From Merluccius polli (Eukaryota; Chordata; Actinopteri; Gadiformes; Merlucciidae), in assembly GCA_030340625.1 (NCBI GenBank), contig JAOPHQ010000601.1, positions 102,501-166,500 on the forward strand: a stretch of 64,000 nucleotides of DNA, given 5' to 3'. How positions within the stretch are numbered: position 1 is the stretch's first letter; each line of letters begins with the position of its first letter. Shown in pieces: positions 36,062-50,500 of the stretch. Made by a program: the position numbers and the translations under genes. The notes beneath the pieces are model-generated. The model searched no databases and was not told the DNA's origin. It worked only from the letters and a program-made list of their open reading frames with translations.

Positions 36062-37330
36062 GCCAACAGTTGCTCAGTCTGACCCTCGAGCCAGCCCAGC
36101 ACAGTGAGAGACTACTGAAAACCATGTCCTCTGTCGTAGATACAGGAACATCAGGGTATCTCGTCTCCTTTACTCTGCAAAAAAAGGCCTTAGCTACCAC
36201 CTTGGCAATGACAAAAAGGTCTCTCACAGTTTGAGTTTTTTGTTTCCTTGACCAAGGGATGATTGTTTTGATTCATATGCATTTGTTTTCTATCCATATT
36301 CATCATTTCTATCCATGTTCTTATTAAATTCCATCAATGTTGTTTTGTAGTTTTTTCTTCAATATTCTTCTTCATATTTTAGTAATTGTTAATATTAGGA
36401 ACCACAAATCACAGGTATTGTTATCACTACTTCAATAGCATTATCATTAGTTAGAAATACTAATGGTACTCGCTGCCGTTCATATATATTGTTAAATAAG
36501 ATAAATATGTGCCATTGCTTCTGAAATATGGTTAAATCTATATTGAAAAATGCAATCATAAGAGTTTATAGTTTATATAACTATATTTTAGTTTATATGG
36601 CTGCAGAACATACAATTGATTGGAAAATTATCAATTATCAAAAAGACAAAAGACTGGTAAGATGCATTTTATCATGGTGAAATTGTAAACATTTTGGGTG
36701 AATTATAAAAAGCTAATTCCCCATTTGTCAACTGTGCTATGCTTTTGGGAAACACTTCTGTAGCATGGCAGTGAATGTACAGTAGGTTACTGTAAGTCCA
36801 AAACCGGAATTCCTAAATGTGTTTTGTTGGTGTGTTGTTGTTTTATAATGAGTACAAAAAAATAATCTGAAATTTTAAGTGAAACAAAAAAGTATATGTA
36901 ATTAGACCAAACAAATATTATTGTGATTGCTATATTCAACATTTCACCTCTGTTTGTGCAATCACCATGGTGGCATTAGGATGTAGGTTTTTTGACAATC
37001 GTTGCTAAATCGTTGAAAAAACAGAAAACTAAATACAACGTAGTGTTTGATGTCACTTTACAGGAGAATCCTGTAATTGCCAGCTTAAAAGTTTAAAAAG
37101 TTCCTATAGTTTTGAATAAAAACCACTATGTCCACTATAAAAGACGAATAAACATTCCTATTTCATTATAATTGTTTGTATTTTTTTTTATTTTTACAAT
37201 GTGTTTATGTACAATGTAATATCTGTTTTGGAATGGGAATGGTGTTCAATAATTCGATTTGGGGATTGTTTTTCCAATTGTATTTGAACTGGTCAATGAT
37301 TGCATCTGTAGTCTGTTTGATACAATAAAA
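36062..37330 (+). other. ppp1r1a: Probable ppp1r1a 3' UTR
   Basis: AT-rich non-coding sequence with AATAAA at 37147-37152 and 37324-37329 as candidate polyadenylation signals. Confidence 0.5.
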
Positions 37331-38137
37331 ATATTTAAATTGGTGAATAGTTTATTGGTTGTTTTACAGTTCATTTAATTTGTTTTGGTTTTATGTTCAG
37401 GCCTTGTTGAGATGGTGGGTTTTAAAGGGCACCACTTTGGGAAATTAGTGATAATGGTTTCTACATGCTTCTGTGTCTTGTAAAGGAAGCCCAGAGTTGA
37501 CTAGAGGCAGCACAATCACCATGCTTCATTAAGTTTGTGAGGAGCCATGTTCTCAGCTGAAATGCATTGCAAATTTGCCATGTCGGTATCCTCAAAAATG
37601 TACTAATTCAAAACACGTTTTTTGTTAGAATTATATCCAAAACCTGGGGGTTGTGTGATGAAAGAAAACATCATTGCACCAGTGGTTATGTGTTCAGTTC
37701 TGGATGACATCGAGGAGATACTGAAAATAGCCACTCGCTCATAAATTATTCAACAAACCAAAAAGCATGGGCATAAACAAAATACATATTTCAGACATGG
37801 GACTGATTATACGCAAATTCATTTTGTGGTTTAGTAGCAATATATCAGTATATTGTGATGTTGTCACTGATATCTGTTTGGTTATGACCAACTTGCATCC
37901 ATATTACAGTATTGGCTGACTCTTTACAGACGTGGTGGTACGTGTGTGAGGTCCTACGATGGATATTTATGTGTGTGTGTATGTGTGTGTGTGTCAGTGT
38001 GTGTGTGGACATTTACCAGAGCCACATTTACTGGCCAGGTTTTTATAACTTAGCCTTAGCCTTGTAACAAAGAATTTCCCATTGATTTCTTAACGACAAT
38101 TGGTAATCTTGTGGCTTTCCTGGACATTACTTACATT
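37331..38137. other. Convergent intergenic region
   Basis: AT-rich, no gene or transposon end recognised; short GT tract at about 37972-38006. Confidence 0.5.
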
Positions 38138-39216
38138 TATACCATGGTCGGCGTGAATACTCGATTCTGATTGGCTGGCAGGTGTAGGTTAAAAAGTGTT
38201 AATGTACACCTAGGAAAGACGTTCGGGTCAAATTGCCTGATTACGGTTAGATTACTGCGCTGGCTCAAACGCTAGATGGTAACCATGGCAACGGAGAGGG
38301 AATACTCGATTCTGATTGGCTGCTGTAGCAGAGCTAGCTCTGGCTATATGGACACCTACTAAGTACTTCCAGTCAAATTGTCTGTTCAGCCTTCAAAACG
38401 AGAGCTGGTAAATTGTGAAAAATGCATTAAACTGTAATTAGAAAACGCGGTTATATGCTATAGACCCTATAGTATCTGTGGTATAAAGGCTGAGACACAT
38501 TTCAAATTATAAATATGTACACTTTATGTTGAAATTATAGACCGTCGCGATTCCCATTGAAACGAATGGCGCGGTGATTAGTCGTCAAAACGACAGCTGG
38601 TAAATTGTGAAAAATGCATTAAACTGTAATCAGCAAACGCGGTTATATGCTATAGACCCTATAGTATCTGTGGTGTAAAGGCTGGGACACATTTCAAATT
38701 ATAAATATGTACACTTTATGTTGAAAGTATAGGCCGTCGCGATTCCCGATGTACAATGCATTACGTCAGCTCTCTGGCTCATAGCTGAGCGGACTGAATA
38801 CCTCCCGTTGCCGAGTCGTATCTAAGGTCCGTCCTATTTACTGGAGGAGTGAACAACGTTTCCGTTGCATAAGAACCTTACGGGAGGGTAATGATTGTTC
38901 CAGGTATTAGTCAGACCCTCAGGCGTTACTAGGGAAGCCAAATTATGGCTACTAGGGAAGCCAAATTATGGCTTGTGAACAACTTTATATTTTGATTGTA
39001 AAACACATGCAAATATTAATTAATGGTCTTAATTTATTTTCTTTGGCAAGTGACCATGGTATAAGCGGGATAATGCCCTTCGAGGTGTCCATTATCAGAA
39101 GTTAATGGACTTCGCGGAAGCAACCGTCCTCCGCTTCGCGTCGGACGGTTCACGCCTCCGCGTCGTCCATTAACTTCTGATAATGGACACCTCGTCGGGC
39201 ATTATCCCTTACTTAT
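38138..39216. mobile_element. Composite MITE, family member 1
   Basis: Left terminus TTATACCATGGTC is repeated inverted as GACCATGGTATAA at about 39051-39064. It is followed by a hairpin (39066-39210) whose arms are GGGATAATGCCC...TTAATGGA. Inside, a segment of about 190 bases beginning AGCTGGTAAATTGTG (38403) is repeated in tandem from 38595. A shorter relative with the same two ends lies at 60408-60736. No coding capacity. Confidence 0.75.
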
Positions 39217-39729
39217 ACATGGAAGAATACAATTAAAGGTTAAAGATTCAAAATTGTGCTATCCCAACCAACTCTGTTTAAAGTACAAGTTGTTCTATAG
39301 CACCTCTTGCTGGTGGGAATCGTGATTTTAAAAGTCTACATAGAGGTAGCTCTTTCAGAATAAATGGGACATACAGATACTTTAATATCACAAAATGTTA
39401 CTTTCATGCCTTTGTGCAGAGAAATGTACAACTGGGCAAGTGTGTGTTCACTAAATGACCAGTGGTATTAATAGACTATCTTTGTATCTGCATGGCAGAC
39501 AGCCTGCAGAAGGTTAAAATAATAAAACATATAAAACTGTCTCTGAATATCTCGATTAAAATGTCAATTACGCTTCACTGTCATACTTAAAGTTTTATTA
39601 AACGTGAAATCAGAATTTGATGAAAAGGTTGGAACTGTGCCATTAGTGTTGACTCGTAGAAGATGTGACTCAAATCTGCACAATGCCAGAAAAGTTTAAA
39701 AAATAACAAATGCGTAATTGAATTACCTC

Positions 39730-39840
39730 AATGTGAGTATATATATTATATATATATTTTTTTTTATTTTATTTATTTATTTATTTATTTTTTATTTTTT
39801 TATTATTATTATTATTTTTTATTTTTTATTTTTTTTGGTA
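39730..39840. repeat. AT-rich low-complexity tract
   Basis: TA and T/A homopolymer-rich sequence; the apparent frame here is low complexity. Confidence 0.8.
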
Positions 39841-40324
39841 CAGTTTACAAATAGTATATCGTATATAGTAGTAGTAATTTATAACTATAAAAAGAGACAC
39901 ACAAATCACTGAAATATGTTAATTTGTCATAAGGACAACTTCCATGCTAGGATCACTGAAATAAATACACAAAAACCTTCACAGTGTAAACAACAACATA
40001 TATTTTAAGTTTGTGATGTCTTGACAGGTGACAGGAGATAACTTCCAAAATTCTAATGAAAATAATATTTACATAATTCGTATCCTACATTAATAAGGCC
40101 GGCCTCATTGAAATCATCTATACAAGAACAAACATAATAATAATAATAATAATATCAAACCTTTTATGACTTCATATATAACTAAATTATTGGTGCGCTG
40201 CATGTTACACTACAGTGGGTTTTGTATATGAAATGACACAAGTTCTACAGACATGGCCAGCATGCTTTCATTTGAATGACAATATGACTGTATAGTAACA
40301 TTATTATTGTAGTTATAAGTGTGA

Positions 40325-40505
40325 CTATCTGGTGTTTTACCTTCGGAAGGTGATAGGTCTTCGACTCCCAGCCGAAAGGTTCTGGTTTCAATGCCAACAC
40401 CCTACATGTAGAAGACACCCTAAAGGTTGCCTATTACTCCTGACCTGCATCTGAATTCACTGTGAGTCGCTTTGGGTAAAAGCGTCTGCTACATAGTCGT
40501 TAAAT
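40325..40505 (+). mobile_element. SINE-like remnant
   Basis: Ends with GTCGCTTTGGGTAAAAGCGTCTGCTA, a 3' tail shared by many fish SINEs. The 5' part has GGTTTCAATGCC, similar to a tRNA box B. Confidence 0.65.
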
Positions 40506-41299
40506 ATTGTTATTGATATTGTCTTGTTGTAACAACAACACAACGCCTGTCTACTCATCCGTGTCATGAGCGGGTGCTCGCAGGCTTTCTGCTGATTGCC
40601 TCCCGTCTCCGGTTTTCTCCTCTCTCATCATGCTGGTGTCCGGCAATCCTAGTGGATTTAGAAGATTGTGAAAGGGATTGGAAAAAGTTCAGTATGACTA
40701 AGAAGGAAAACCATATCTTTGCCAGTGTATCTCCATGTCACTTTAGAATGCACTTTTACACTCCTTATAGAGCACAGGAGACACACTTTCTGCTAAGTCA
40801 AACCAGGCTGCCTGGGACAAACGTCCTCACCATAGCAGCCCAAATCTCAACATCATTTAAAAAAGTCAACAAACTTAGATTTCTTAACCTCAAATGACCA
40901 TCATCAACCCTCAAGGTAGACATGTTATGTGTTGACACAACACATCTGTTGAGATAAATGGAAATTAAAGAAACCTGGGAGTGATTTTGACTTCATTTTG
41001 ATTTGATAACTTAACTTGATAAAGTCAAAACACTTACAGAAATAATTACCGTCAAAAACACTTGAAATAATAGCCTTCCCAAAGCGACGGCAACGCTATT
41101 ACACAAGACATCACTTTACACTGTGGTATGTATTGCATAATAAAATATATAATAAAATCAAATCACTGTGGAGTGACGAGCCAGAGCAGGTGGACCATGC
41201 TGTCATGACTGAGGCTCTGTGCACCAATGCACCACAGGTGTGCCGCCCCAGAGTCTCATCAGTCTGACTCCAGCTAGGTGCAGCTGCTTAAACCAGCCA

Positions 41300-41670
41300 T
41301 CAACCACATGCACACGCACACGCACACGCACACGCACCATTGGAGCCCCGCTCCTTCCACTTGAGTTTGTTGTCTTCGGTCAGCCGTGTCCACGTGGTGC
41401 GGAAGCTGACCAGCTCCGACGTGATGTGGGCCAGACTCCACTCCAGCCCCCTGGAGCTCTCCTTCCAGATATTACTGGAGACAACAATTATACACACTGC
41501 AATCAGCCCTGTGCATCGCGTGTTTAGTCTCTGGGCTGAGACAAGACGATATAGGATGCGCTTTATGAATCGCAGATGCGGAAATCGGGGTCATGTTCAT
41601 TTTGCGCGGTCCTGAATGAACATGTCTTGTTTATTTTTTTTGTCTGCTCTCATTTCATAACTTTCTCTTT

Positions 41671-41705
<35 letters not shown>

Positions 41706-41988
41706 CTCTCTCTGTCTCTGTCTCTCTCTCTCTCTCTGAGCTCATATGCATGTGTGTTCAATCTCAAAGTTGGAAATGTCATCTTTGCAACTAATTATAC
41801 ATTTTTCGATTCTAATGATGACCAATGAAATATTATGCAGGGTTGCATCTTAACTCTCTCACCTCAACTGTCGACCATGTTATCTCTCTCTCCATCTCTC
41901 TCTCTCTCTCTCTCTGTCTGTGTCTCTGTGTCTGTGTCTGTCTCTGTCTGTTTCTCTCTCTCTCTCTCTGTTTCTCTCTCTCTCTCTG

Positions 41989-42046
<58 letters not shown>

Positions 42047-42170
42047 CCTCTCTCTCTCTTTTTCTTTCTCTTTCTCTCTCTGTCTGTCTGTGTCTCTGTG
42101 TCTCTGTGTCTGTGTCTGTCTCTGTCTCTCTCTGTCTTTCTCTCTCTCTCTCTGTTTTCTCTCTCTCTCT

Positions 42171-42204
<34 letters not shown>

Positions 42205-43917
42205 AAAGGTCTGGTCTGTCTGGTTTGTCAATGTATTGTCAGAACATGACAGCTTCGGAGGGTGAGTACAGTAAGTTTACTTGGTGAGTGACCTGTGTCT
42301 GCTGTGCGGGTCTGGAGGGCCCGGGTTCTCTTCCACCAAGGGAATGACGATTTTCTCGGCCATGTCTGACAGCAGGCAGAACGTGGGATCCACGATGAAC
42401 TCTATGAACCCTGCGGGAGGAAAAGTCTCACCATGTAATCATGTTAAAATACGGATACTCTTGAGGTGTAAAAGAAAACAAACGGGTGTATTATATCGGA
42501 GTGGTGGTGGTGGTGGTGGTGCGTGCCGTACCGATCTGGGACTCGGCTACCAGGGTGCTGTTCCGGTCACACAGAGGAGAGAAGGGCAGGCCCAGCTCTG
42601 CCTCTCTATCGCCCTCACAATGATAGAAAGAGCCAGAAAAGACACCTTAGACAGCGTTCCACACGGGCCAAAAAAACGAATCTCCCATGGATCACCATGG
42701 TTGTACTTTTCGTTCTTCAAACAAAAATTAGGAGATTTTTTTTTTTTTTTTTTTTTTTTTGCTTCCTCCCTTCCTTTTATTAGACAGAAAATAACTCTCA
42801 CACATGCACACTCACACACACAAAAAAAGTCACAAGATAGATTTAGGCTACCTCGGTAAGTTAACCTCCGAAAGAGGTTAGTCACACCGCTGAACAGGAT
42901 GCAACAACACAGCAGAGGAAGGTGAGAACCAAGATCACGCAAGGTAAGAAAGAGAAAAGAGGTGAAGAGAAGAGAAAAAGAAGAGAAGATAGGAATAGAT
43001 AGAAGATAAGAGAAGAACGCACAACAGAGGGAGATGAGAAGAAAAGAGAAGAGCGCACAACAGAGGAGATGAGAAGATAGGAGAAGAGCGCACAACAGAG
43101 GGAGATGAGAAGATAGGAGAAGAGCGCACAACAGAGGGAGATGAGAAGATAGGAGAAGAGCGCACAACAGAGGGAGATGAGAAGAAAAGAGAAGAGAGCA
43201 CAACAGAGGAGATGAGAAGATAGGAGAAGAGAGCACAACAGAGGGAGATGAGAAGAAAAGAGAAGAGAGCACAACAGATGGAGATGAGAAGAATAGAGAA
43301 GACAGCACAACAGAGGGAGATGAGAAGAATAGAGAAGACAGCACAACAGAGGGAGATGAGAAGAAAAGAGAAGAGCGCACAATAGAGGAGATGAGAAGAT
43401 AGGAGAAGAGCAGAGGTGAGAGGAGAGGAGGGGGTTGGGGTCTCTGAGTGTCCCTACCTGCCTAAAGAACTCCTCCATAAGAGCTTGTGTCCAGCGAGAG
43501 TGCAGTGCCCAGGGCTTGGAGGGGTGGCTGATATCAGCCGTATGCAGTAATAGGGACAGTGCTTTGGGCTTGTCGATTCTGTTGGGTTAAAAAAGAAAGA
43601 GTATGATGACATTTCTGTATATTGGTGATTAAAAATATGCTTCAAGCCACCTGCACCGCAAATTTCATCTTCAGTTTTAAAATGGTGTATTTTATATTGT
43701 AATCTAGAGCTTAGTTTGCCCTTTTTAAATTAATTTACAGCCCACCCACAATATGTGACTACGGTAAGGTTGAATGCAGCAACCTTACCGTTCCTGTTGT
43801 TGTAGACACGATTTCATGTCTTTCACTTGAAGGAGATGAGAAGACATGTCTGTTGACAAGACCATCTCTATCACCAGTGTCCGGAGTTCCCTGTCAACAC
43901 ACACACACACATGCATG

Positions 43918-43952
<35 letters not shown>

Positions 43953-45154
43953 CCTGTGAACCTTGTGTGCATTAGCAATGATGGTGAGAAGCAAGACTCA
44001 ATAGGGTTACGACCTTTCTTTATGGGTTCCTCTTGTTCCCATGGTAACAGAGATTTTGATCAAACCCACTTTGAAGCTAGTGGTTAACAATTATCTTGCT
44101 TCGTCTGGAAAAACTAAAGTATCCATGAGGTATTAGATACCAGCTGTTTCAAAACATAATATCACTGATGCAGAATCATTTTTATTGGTGAAAATGAGCT
44201 CTGGTTGCTATTCCTTTAATATCTCTATTATTGTGGCTTAACAAAGTAAAAAGACAAGCCATGAATGAGGAATTATTTCTGCTACACAATAATAATAACA
44301 CAATAATTACTTTATTTAAAACCATATCTCCATATCCATATCTCGTGGCTCAACCGGTTAACCTTAGGCAAGACACCTTGTTGTGACCACAGGTTCGATT
44401 GCCACCTGCGTACTATGCTACATGTCATCCCCTCTTTCTTTTAACCCACTTTCCTCTGTCATCACTGTGCTGTCCATATAAAGGCACACAATATGAAAAT
44501 CCCCAGAAATACATAGTATACAACCCAAGGGAGAAAACAAAGAGATCAGAGTGTAATGTATATTCAGGCTACTGGAAGCACATCCCTGGATGGATCTCGC
44601 CTCTGATTGGTTGTTTAAAAGCAACCAAGTGCAGTGTTTACACAAGCTAATGCATCATGACCACCATGCGCTGGAGCAGTGGTTCTCAACTGGTCTAGCC
44701 TCAGGACCCATGTGTCATTAGTCATTAAGTCACGACCCAAAAATAAAATAAAATAAAAAGATCATAATCATGGTTGGGGACCACTGCGCTGGAGCAGTAA
44801 GGAGCTAATCATGGTTGGGGACCACTGCGCTGGAGCAGTAAGGAGCTAATCATGGTTGGGGACCACTGCGCTGGAGCAGTAAGGAGCTAATCATGGTTGG
44901 GGACCACTGCGCTGGAGCAGTAAGGAGCTAATCATGGTTGGGGACCACTGCGCTGGAGCAGTAAGGAGCTAATCATGGTTGGGGACCACTGCGCTGGAGC
45001 ACTAAGGAGCTAATCATGGTGATCTCACATCCACTCCTCTCGGGTCAGGTTGACGAAGATGTTCATGCGGTCGTCCTGCAGGAGCCTGAAGGCTGCGCTG
45101 AGGTGGTGGCTCTCCTGCACCGAGCGGTCGTTGTAGGTCAGGGCGAACTCTGAC

Positions 45155-45208
<54 letters not shown>

Positions 45209-45241
45209 AGAAGGTAGAGAGAGAGAGAGAGACAGAAGAAG

Positions 45242-45284
<43 letters not shown>

Positions 45285-45319
45285 AGAAGGTAGAGAGAGA
45301 GAGAGAGAGACAGAAGAAG

Positions 45320-45356
<37 letters not shown>

Positions 45357-45361
45357 AGAAG

Positions 45362-45403
<42 letters not shown>

Positions 45404-45854
45404 AGCGAAAATGAGACAGACAGACAGATAGATAGAGGTTGAGGTTGAAAGAAAGACGGAAGGACAATTTGAGAGACACAATAAAAAAAAATCTATTTCA
45501 ACCATTATTACTGCCTGTCATTTTAAATTAAACAGTGTGTGTGTGTGTCTGTGTGTCTGTGTGTGTGTCTGTGTGTGTGCGCGTGTGTGTGCGTGTGTGT
45601 GCATGTGCACAGAGGCTGTGGCTGGTCCATTAACTCCTTTTTTGCTCATTTGCATAATCTTCTTGGTTGCTAAAAATACATTGTTACGTTCCAAAGTTTT
45701 TCCAGTAGGAAATTGACAACTTAGTTGGAGTAGCACCAAAATGCAATTGTATCTTATCCACAACCAACCCCGCTTTTAAGTGTCTTTTTGTGACTTTTCC
45801 CAAACAAGCATTTTGACCCTCCAAAATAATGATGATAATGATGATTAAGATTGC

Positions 45855-45890
<36 letters not shown>

Positions 45891-46239
45891 CGATGATGAC
45901 GATGATGATGATGGCTGCCATGAGACCTCTTTTATCCATCCTGTGGGGAAAATCAGCATCCAAAAATACACATTTTTGGATGCTGATTTTCCCCCACAGG
46001 ATTTTCCCCTCCGCTGAAATGCTTTCTTTAGAAGCCGTCTTTTTCGTTTTACTCTGCCTCTCTCCGTGTGTTTTTCTCCTCCAGTCCAAAATAAGCTGCC
46101 ATGACATTTATAAACAGTTCACTGTCACCATGTCCTTCCTGGATACAGGTTGTGCTGTTTTTGCGAGGACGTCACTACAGGAAGTGACACAGCATGCATG
46201 CAGAGCTAGACTGGTTAGCACAATAAGAGACCTGTTCTT

Positions 46240-46273
<34 letters not shown>

Positions 46274-47502
46274 GTCCATGTGCGTGTCACAGGGAAGAGG
46301 AGGAGGGCTTACTTGGTGTGGATGAGGAAATTGTTGGTGGTGCCCGTGTGTTCGTAGTCGTGGATGGCGGCGGCGAACAGACACGCCATCACCTCCAGCT
46401 CCGACAGCCAGTGCTAATCGGGTCACAGATATCAAAGCAAAAACACACATATACAGTATATACGTGACTAGAATTGTCCAATACACATACATTCATATAC
46501 ATGCTATTTCTAACAAAAAAAGGACACCTATACCAAATCCATTTTAATATATAAAAATATAATAATATAAATATTTTTCTTTAAGAAAAAGACAGAAATA
46601 GACTAATATACCCATGGAATGGTGCACACATACACACATTCATATGATCAATGATGGTATTCATATGAATGTGTACTCATATGAATCCCAGTAAAATGAT
46701 GCAGTTTTTTATTGGGATATCATATTTACTGATAGCGTCGCTCTTAAAGCCACATCTAACGCCGCACCATTCGAAGACACGCAGCGTGAGTAACAGTTGG
46801 ACGCCATTAACCAATGTCCTTCCTGCTCGGCACCGTAACGAAGGAAGCGAGCGAGTCTTTATTATTATACCACCAGTCCGGTGCGTAGGAGCAGGCAGTG
46901 CAGCGTCTGGGTGACGTCGGCGGCGTGGACGTGACTGTGGTAAGGGTTGTTGTGTTTGCAGTAGCCGCTCTCCAGTGACGTCAAGAACTCTGTCAGGCAG
47001 GAAATGGGAATCTGCAAAACATATTGCATCACTTTTTTGTTGTTTTGCATCAAAGTTTTATTAGTCACAAACAGCGATACAGAAGACAAGGGAAAATAAA
47101 GCGGGGGTTCAAAATACTATGCTACACAAGAAGATAAAATGAATAACACGGTAAGAGGAGGAGATACATAAGAACAAAATGTGTCATTTGTTTCGTAAGA
47201 AATATGTTTGAATCACTTTCGGCCTTTTCGACATATACTCAAGTGTTCAAAATGAATGAATCGATCAATCAATTAACCAATCAACCAATGAAGTCATTAA
47301 AAATAACTTAAAAATAACTTCATCAATGTACGTTTTTGTTTTGTGTAAACTGAAAATCTATAAATAAAGTGTTTAAAAAATAAATAAATAAACTTTTCAT
47401 CAACTTTTAATGCTCCCCTTGATCAGGCAATTGAGTTGAGTGTAGCCTAGTGTGTGTGAGGTGAGTGGATCGTCTGAAACGCACACATGTGCACACGCAC
47501 AC

Positions 47503-47543
<41 letters not shown>

Positions 47544-50500
47544 GACTGATACCAGACCTTGAAGCGGCTGTTCAGCTCATATCGGACCACCAGCTCGAAC
47601 AGCACGGTCTGCAGCGCGTGGTCGCAGCTGGCCGAGTTCAGAGCAAACACGTCGAAGTTCCAGCGGTCCACATCCTGACAAGCGAGAGCAAAAGGCGCGA
47701 CGTTATTTCGGACCTGAGCACTGAGTTGCGTGTTTCTGTGTCTGCTTGTTGTTGTCTGTGACATATGTGTGTATGCGGTGGCATCTAGGGTCCCCTTTTT
47801 GGGGGACGAATGAACGTTTATTCTGTTGGGAGTAGCGCGTATATAAACTTTTCCGAAGTGTCCCGCATGTCAAGCGTCACTTACTCTGAGGCAGGTGACG
47901 ACGGCCGGGGGCTGGTCCGGCATGGCGGCGGTGTAGGCCCGCTTGAACATCCTGGGACGAACGCAATGTTTACGTTAGGTTCAGTGGGAGTTCGCATGTG
48001 GACACTGTGCAGCCACCTCGACTCACACGCTGTTTATATAAATCCTCTCTTCAGACCGTGGAGACATTTGCCCCCCCCCTCCTCCCCCCCCTTCTCCTTC
48101 ACTTGCCCAGTGGACAGGATGTTTTACAAAGGAGAGTAACCCCATGTTTCACATGAGTGTTTTGGGCTGGATGTCTTTACTGTGATACTGCAGCGGTGCG
48201 TTACTATACAAGGTGCTTGCAGTGCAGGACTAACAGAAGGTGACTTGTGTCCCACACAGGCGCCCTTTACTTGGTCACACGGTTTAACCAACGTTACGGT
48301 TATGGGTACACTTAATATAATAACGCTCAGTCATAAGTCACGCGTAAGGCTTCAGTTATGATAAACGAATCATTAACAAAACATGAATATGCATTTGTAG
48401 ATGTTTAATAAGTGCTATGTCAAAGGGCCCCTATTTTACCACCAGGTGCGATGTTGATTAGCCATTACAAGCCATTTCAAAATCTACCCTCTAGTGACCT
48501 CACACATGGGAGTGTCCATCCAGATGTATGATGGATAAATCAACCTACCAGCCGACCTAGTGGACTGTACCAACTGGTAGGCTGATTAAAATAGCCCTTA
48601 ACTTGTTAATCATCTGCGAATGTATATTAATGTTTTGTTAATAATTAGTTCATCATTAACCAAACGCTTATAAATGACTTATAACTGAATGTTATTATAA
48701 AGTTTTACCCAGTTATGTCTCACGTGACATTGATACCATAAAAGAAAAAATAGCGACAAAGCAGGTAAACCGTCTACGCTGTAGAGTTCATCTAGTCCAG
48801 TTCAGGTTAATAATACCACATTATCTAGATTAATAAAATGACCCATGATGCCAACCTTTCCACAAATATCCCGGCTTGCACTGCGTGGACGATGCTGCGG
48901 AACTTGGGCTTCTCGTCGGAGCGGCGGGCAGGAAGTCTGGTTCTCTGGGTGAAGGTGGAGGCCAGCCAATCGGTGACCTCGGAGGGCACGCCGTCCGAGT
49001 GCAGCTGCTGAAGGTCGTCCTCCGAGTCTAAAGATTGTCTGTGATGGGATACAAGTTCACACACACACACACACACACCCTCAACCTGTCACATGTCTGA
49101 CATCAGCCCTTGATACCACACTTGGTATTACAGAGAGACTGAAGGACATCATGTAGGCCAAAAGCATCAGGGTTACACCAGAGAGAGTAAGCAGATACAC
49201 TTTTCACCTGAATAGTATAGCCACATTGTTGTAGACACATTCATTTGCCCGGTCCTATTTTAAGATACCCTACCTGGTTCCATCGAGGTAGGCCGCCTCT
49301 AGCAGCGATGCCGTGAGGGCTAAATTCTTCTTTATCTCATCGTAGTCAATATCTTTTTCCTCCAGTTGCTTCAGCATGCCCCGTAGCCTTCATGGAAACA
49401 CAAACGCTACACATTACACAACACAACAACACAAAATAATCATTATATTTTCCATGTGACCATTAATACAATAATACGGATAATATCTTGCTGCTGCTGC
49501 TGCTGCTGCTTCATGTTAGTCAAAGGTTCCAGTCATTCACTGCAAAGGCAAATTAAAAAGCTTACCAGGTTATTAAAGTCATTTAGACATGCACCCACTA
49601 AAATGAGGTAATTTAAGGTGCACCACTACGGGAACAGACTGTGTACAAAACAGTGTGTGTGTGTGTGCGACTGCGACGCGAGCCTGTTAAACACAGTCGG
49701 TCTGACGAAATCAATGCATGTCAATGTTTGCAAAAAGGGTTTGAGTTGGACTTTCTGTTCCAGAGGGAACAAGGTCCAAGAAATACTTTGACAACAGGTA
49801 GAAATCCCCCGTTCGGGCCAATTAGAAGGGGGTTCATTTGGAAGGGGTTTAAATGCCACGCTGTCCACAAGCCACTGGCAAAACACGGGTATCATTAGTG
49901 ACACATTTTCCATGAGAGAAAACCTTGGATAGCTATCGTTACGGGCTGATGTAACGCATGCTTTGTGAGGCTGGAAAAAAAGAAAAAAGATTTGGGATTT
50001 GTAAAGTGTGGGCCACAGACTAGTGTGATGCTGTCTTTAATTCATTGTTCATTCTCGATTTTGCTGCTTTTCATCAAACTTGGGCCTATGGGTCTGTTTT
50101 GTGTAAAGAGAACAAAGACAGTTCTCAAGACAAATCCTATTTTTATATGGGAGCCCTATGAAAAAAAAAATACATACATACATACCAGTATAACATATAG
50201 TATAATATACATATTATAGAAATTATACATAGTCTTTGGATAAATACACTGAAATTAGGATGCAGAATATGACTTTATATGTCGTATATAATATAATATG
50301 TATAATATGTCTTTGTTTATTCATTTGGCTACAGACCATAGTGCAGTAGCCATAATGGTTGTGTTCAAACAATGCCACGCCATGAAGCCAACTCCTGGCC
50401 GGTGGCTCACAGCTTTTCAAGTGTTTATCATGTTGGCAAGGGCTTTCAGAAGCTGCCCGGCCACTAAAATAGCACGCTTTGATAGGCCATAGCTTTGATA

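Noticed and set aside
41170..41300. Candidate terminal pde1b exon
   Set aside because: An acceptor and frame can be drawn (about 23 codons to TGA), but it shows no likeness to PDE1 C-termini.
41825..42265. Ser/Leu-rich frames
   Set aside because: Low-complexity CT repeats within pde1b intron 12.
44767..45020. CRISPR-like regular repeats
   Set aside because: The 41-bp units are contiguous with no unique spacers, and the DNA is eukaryotic.
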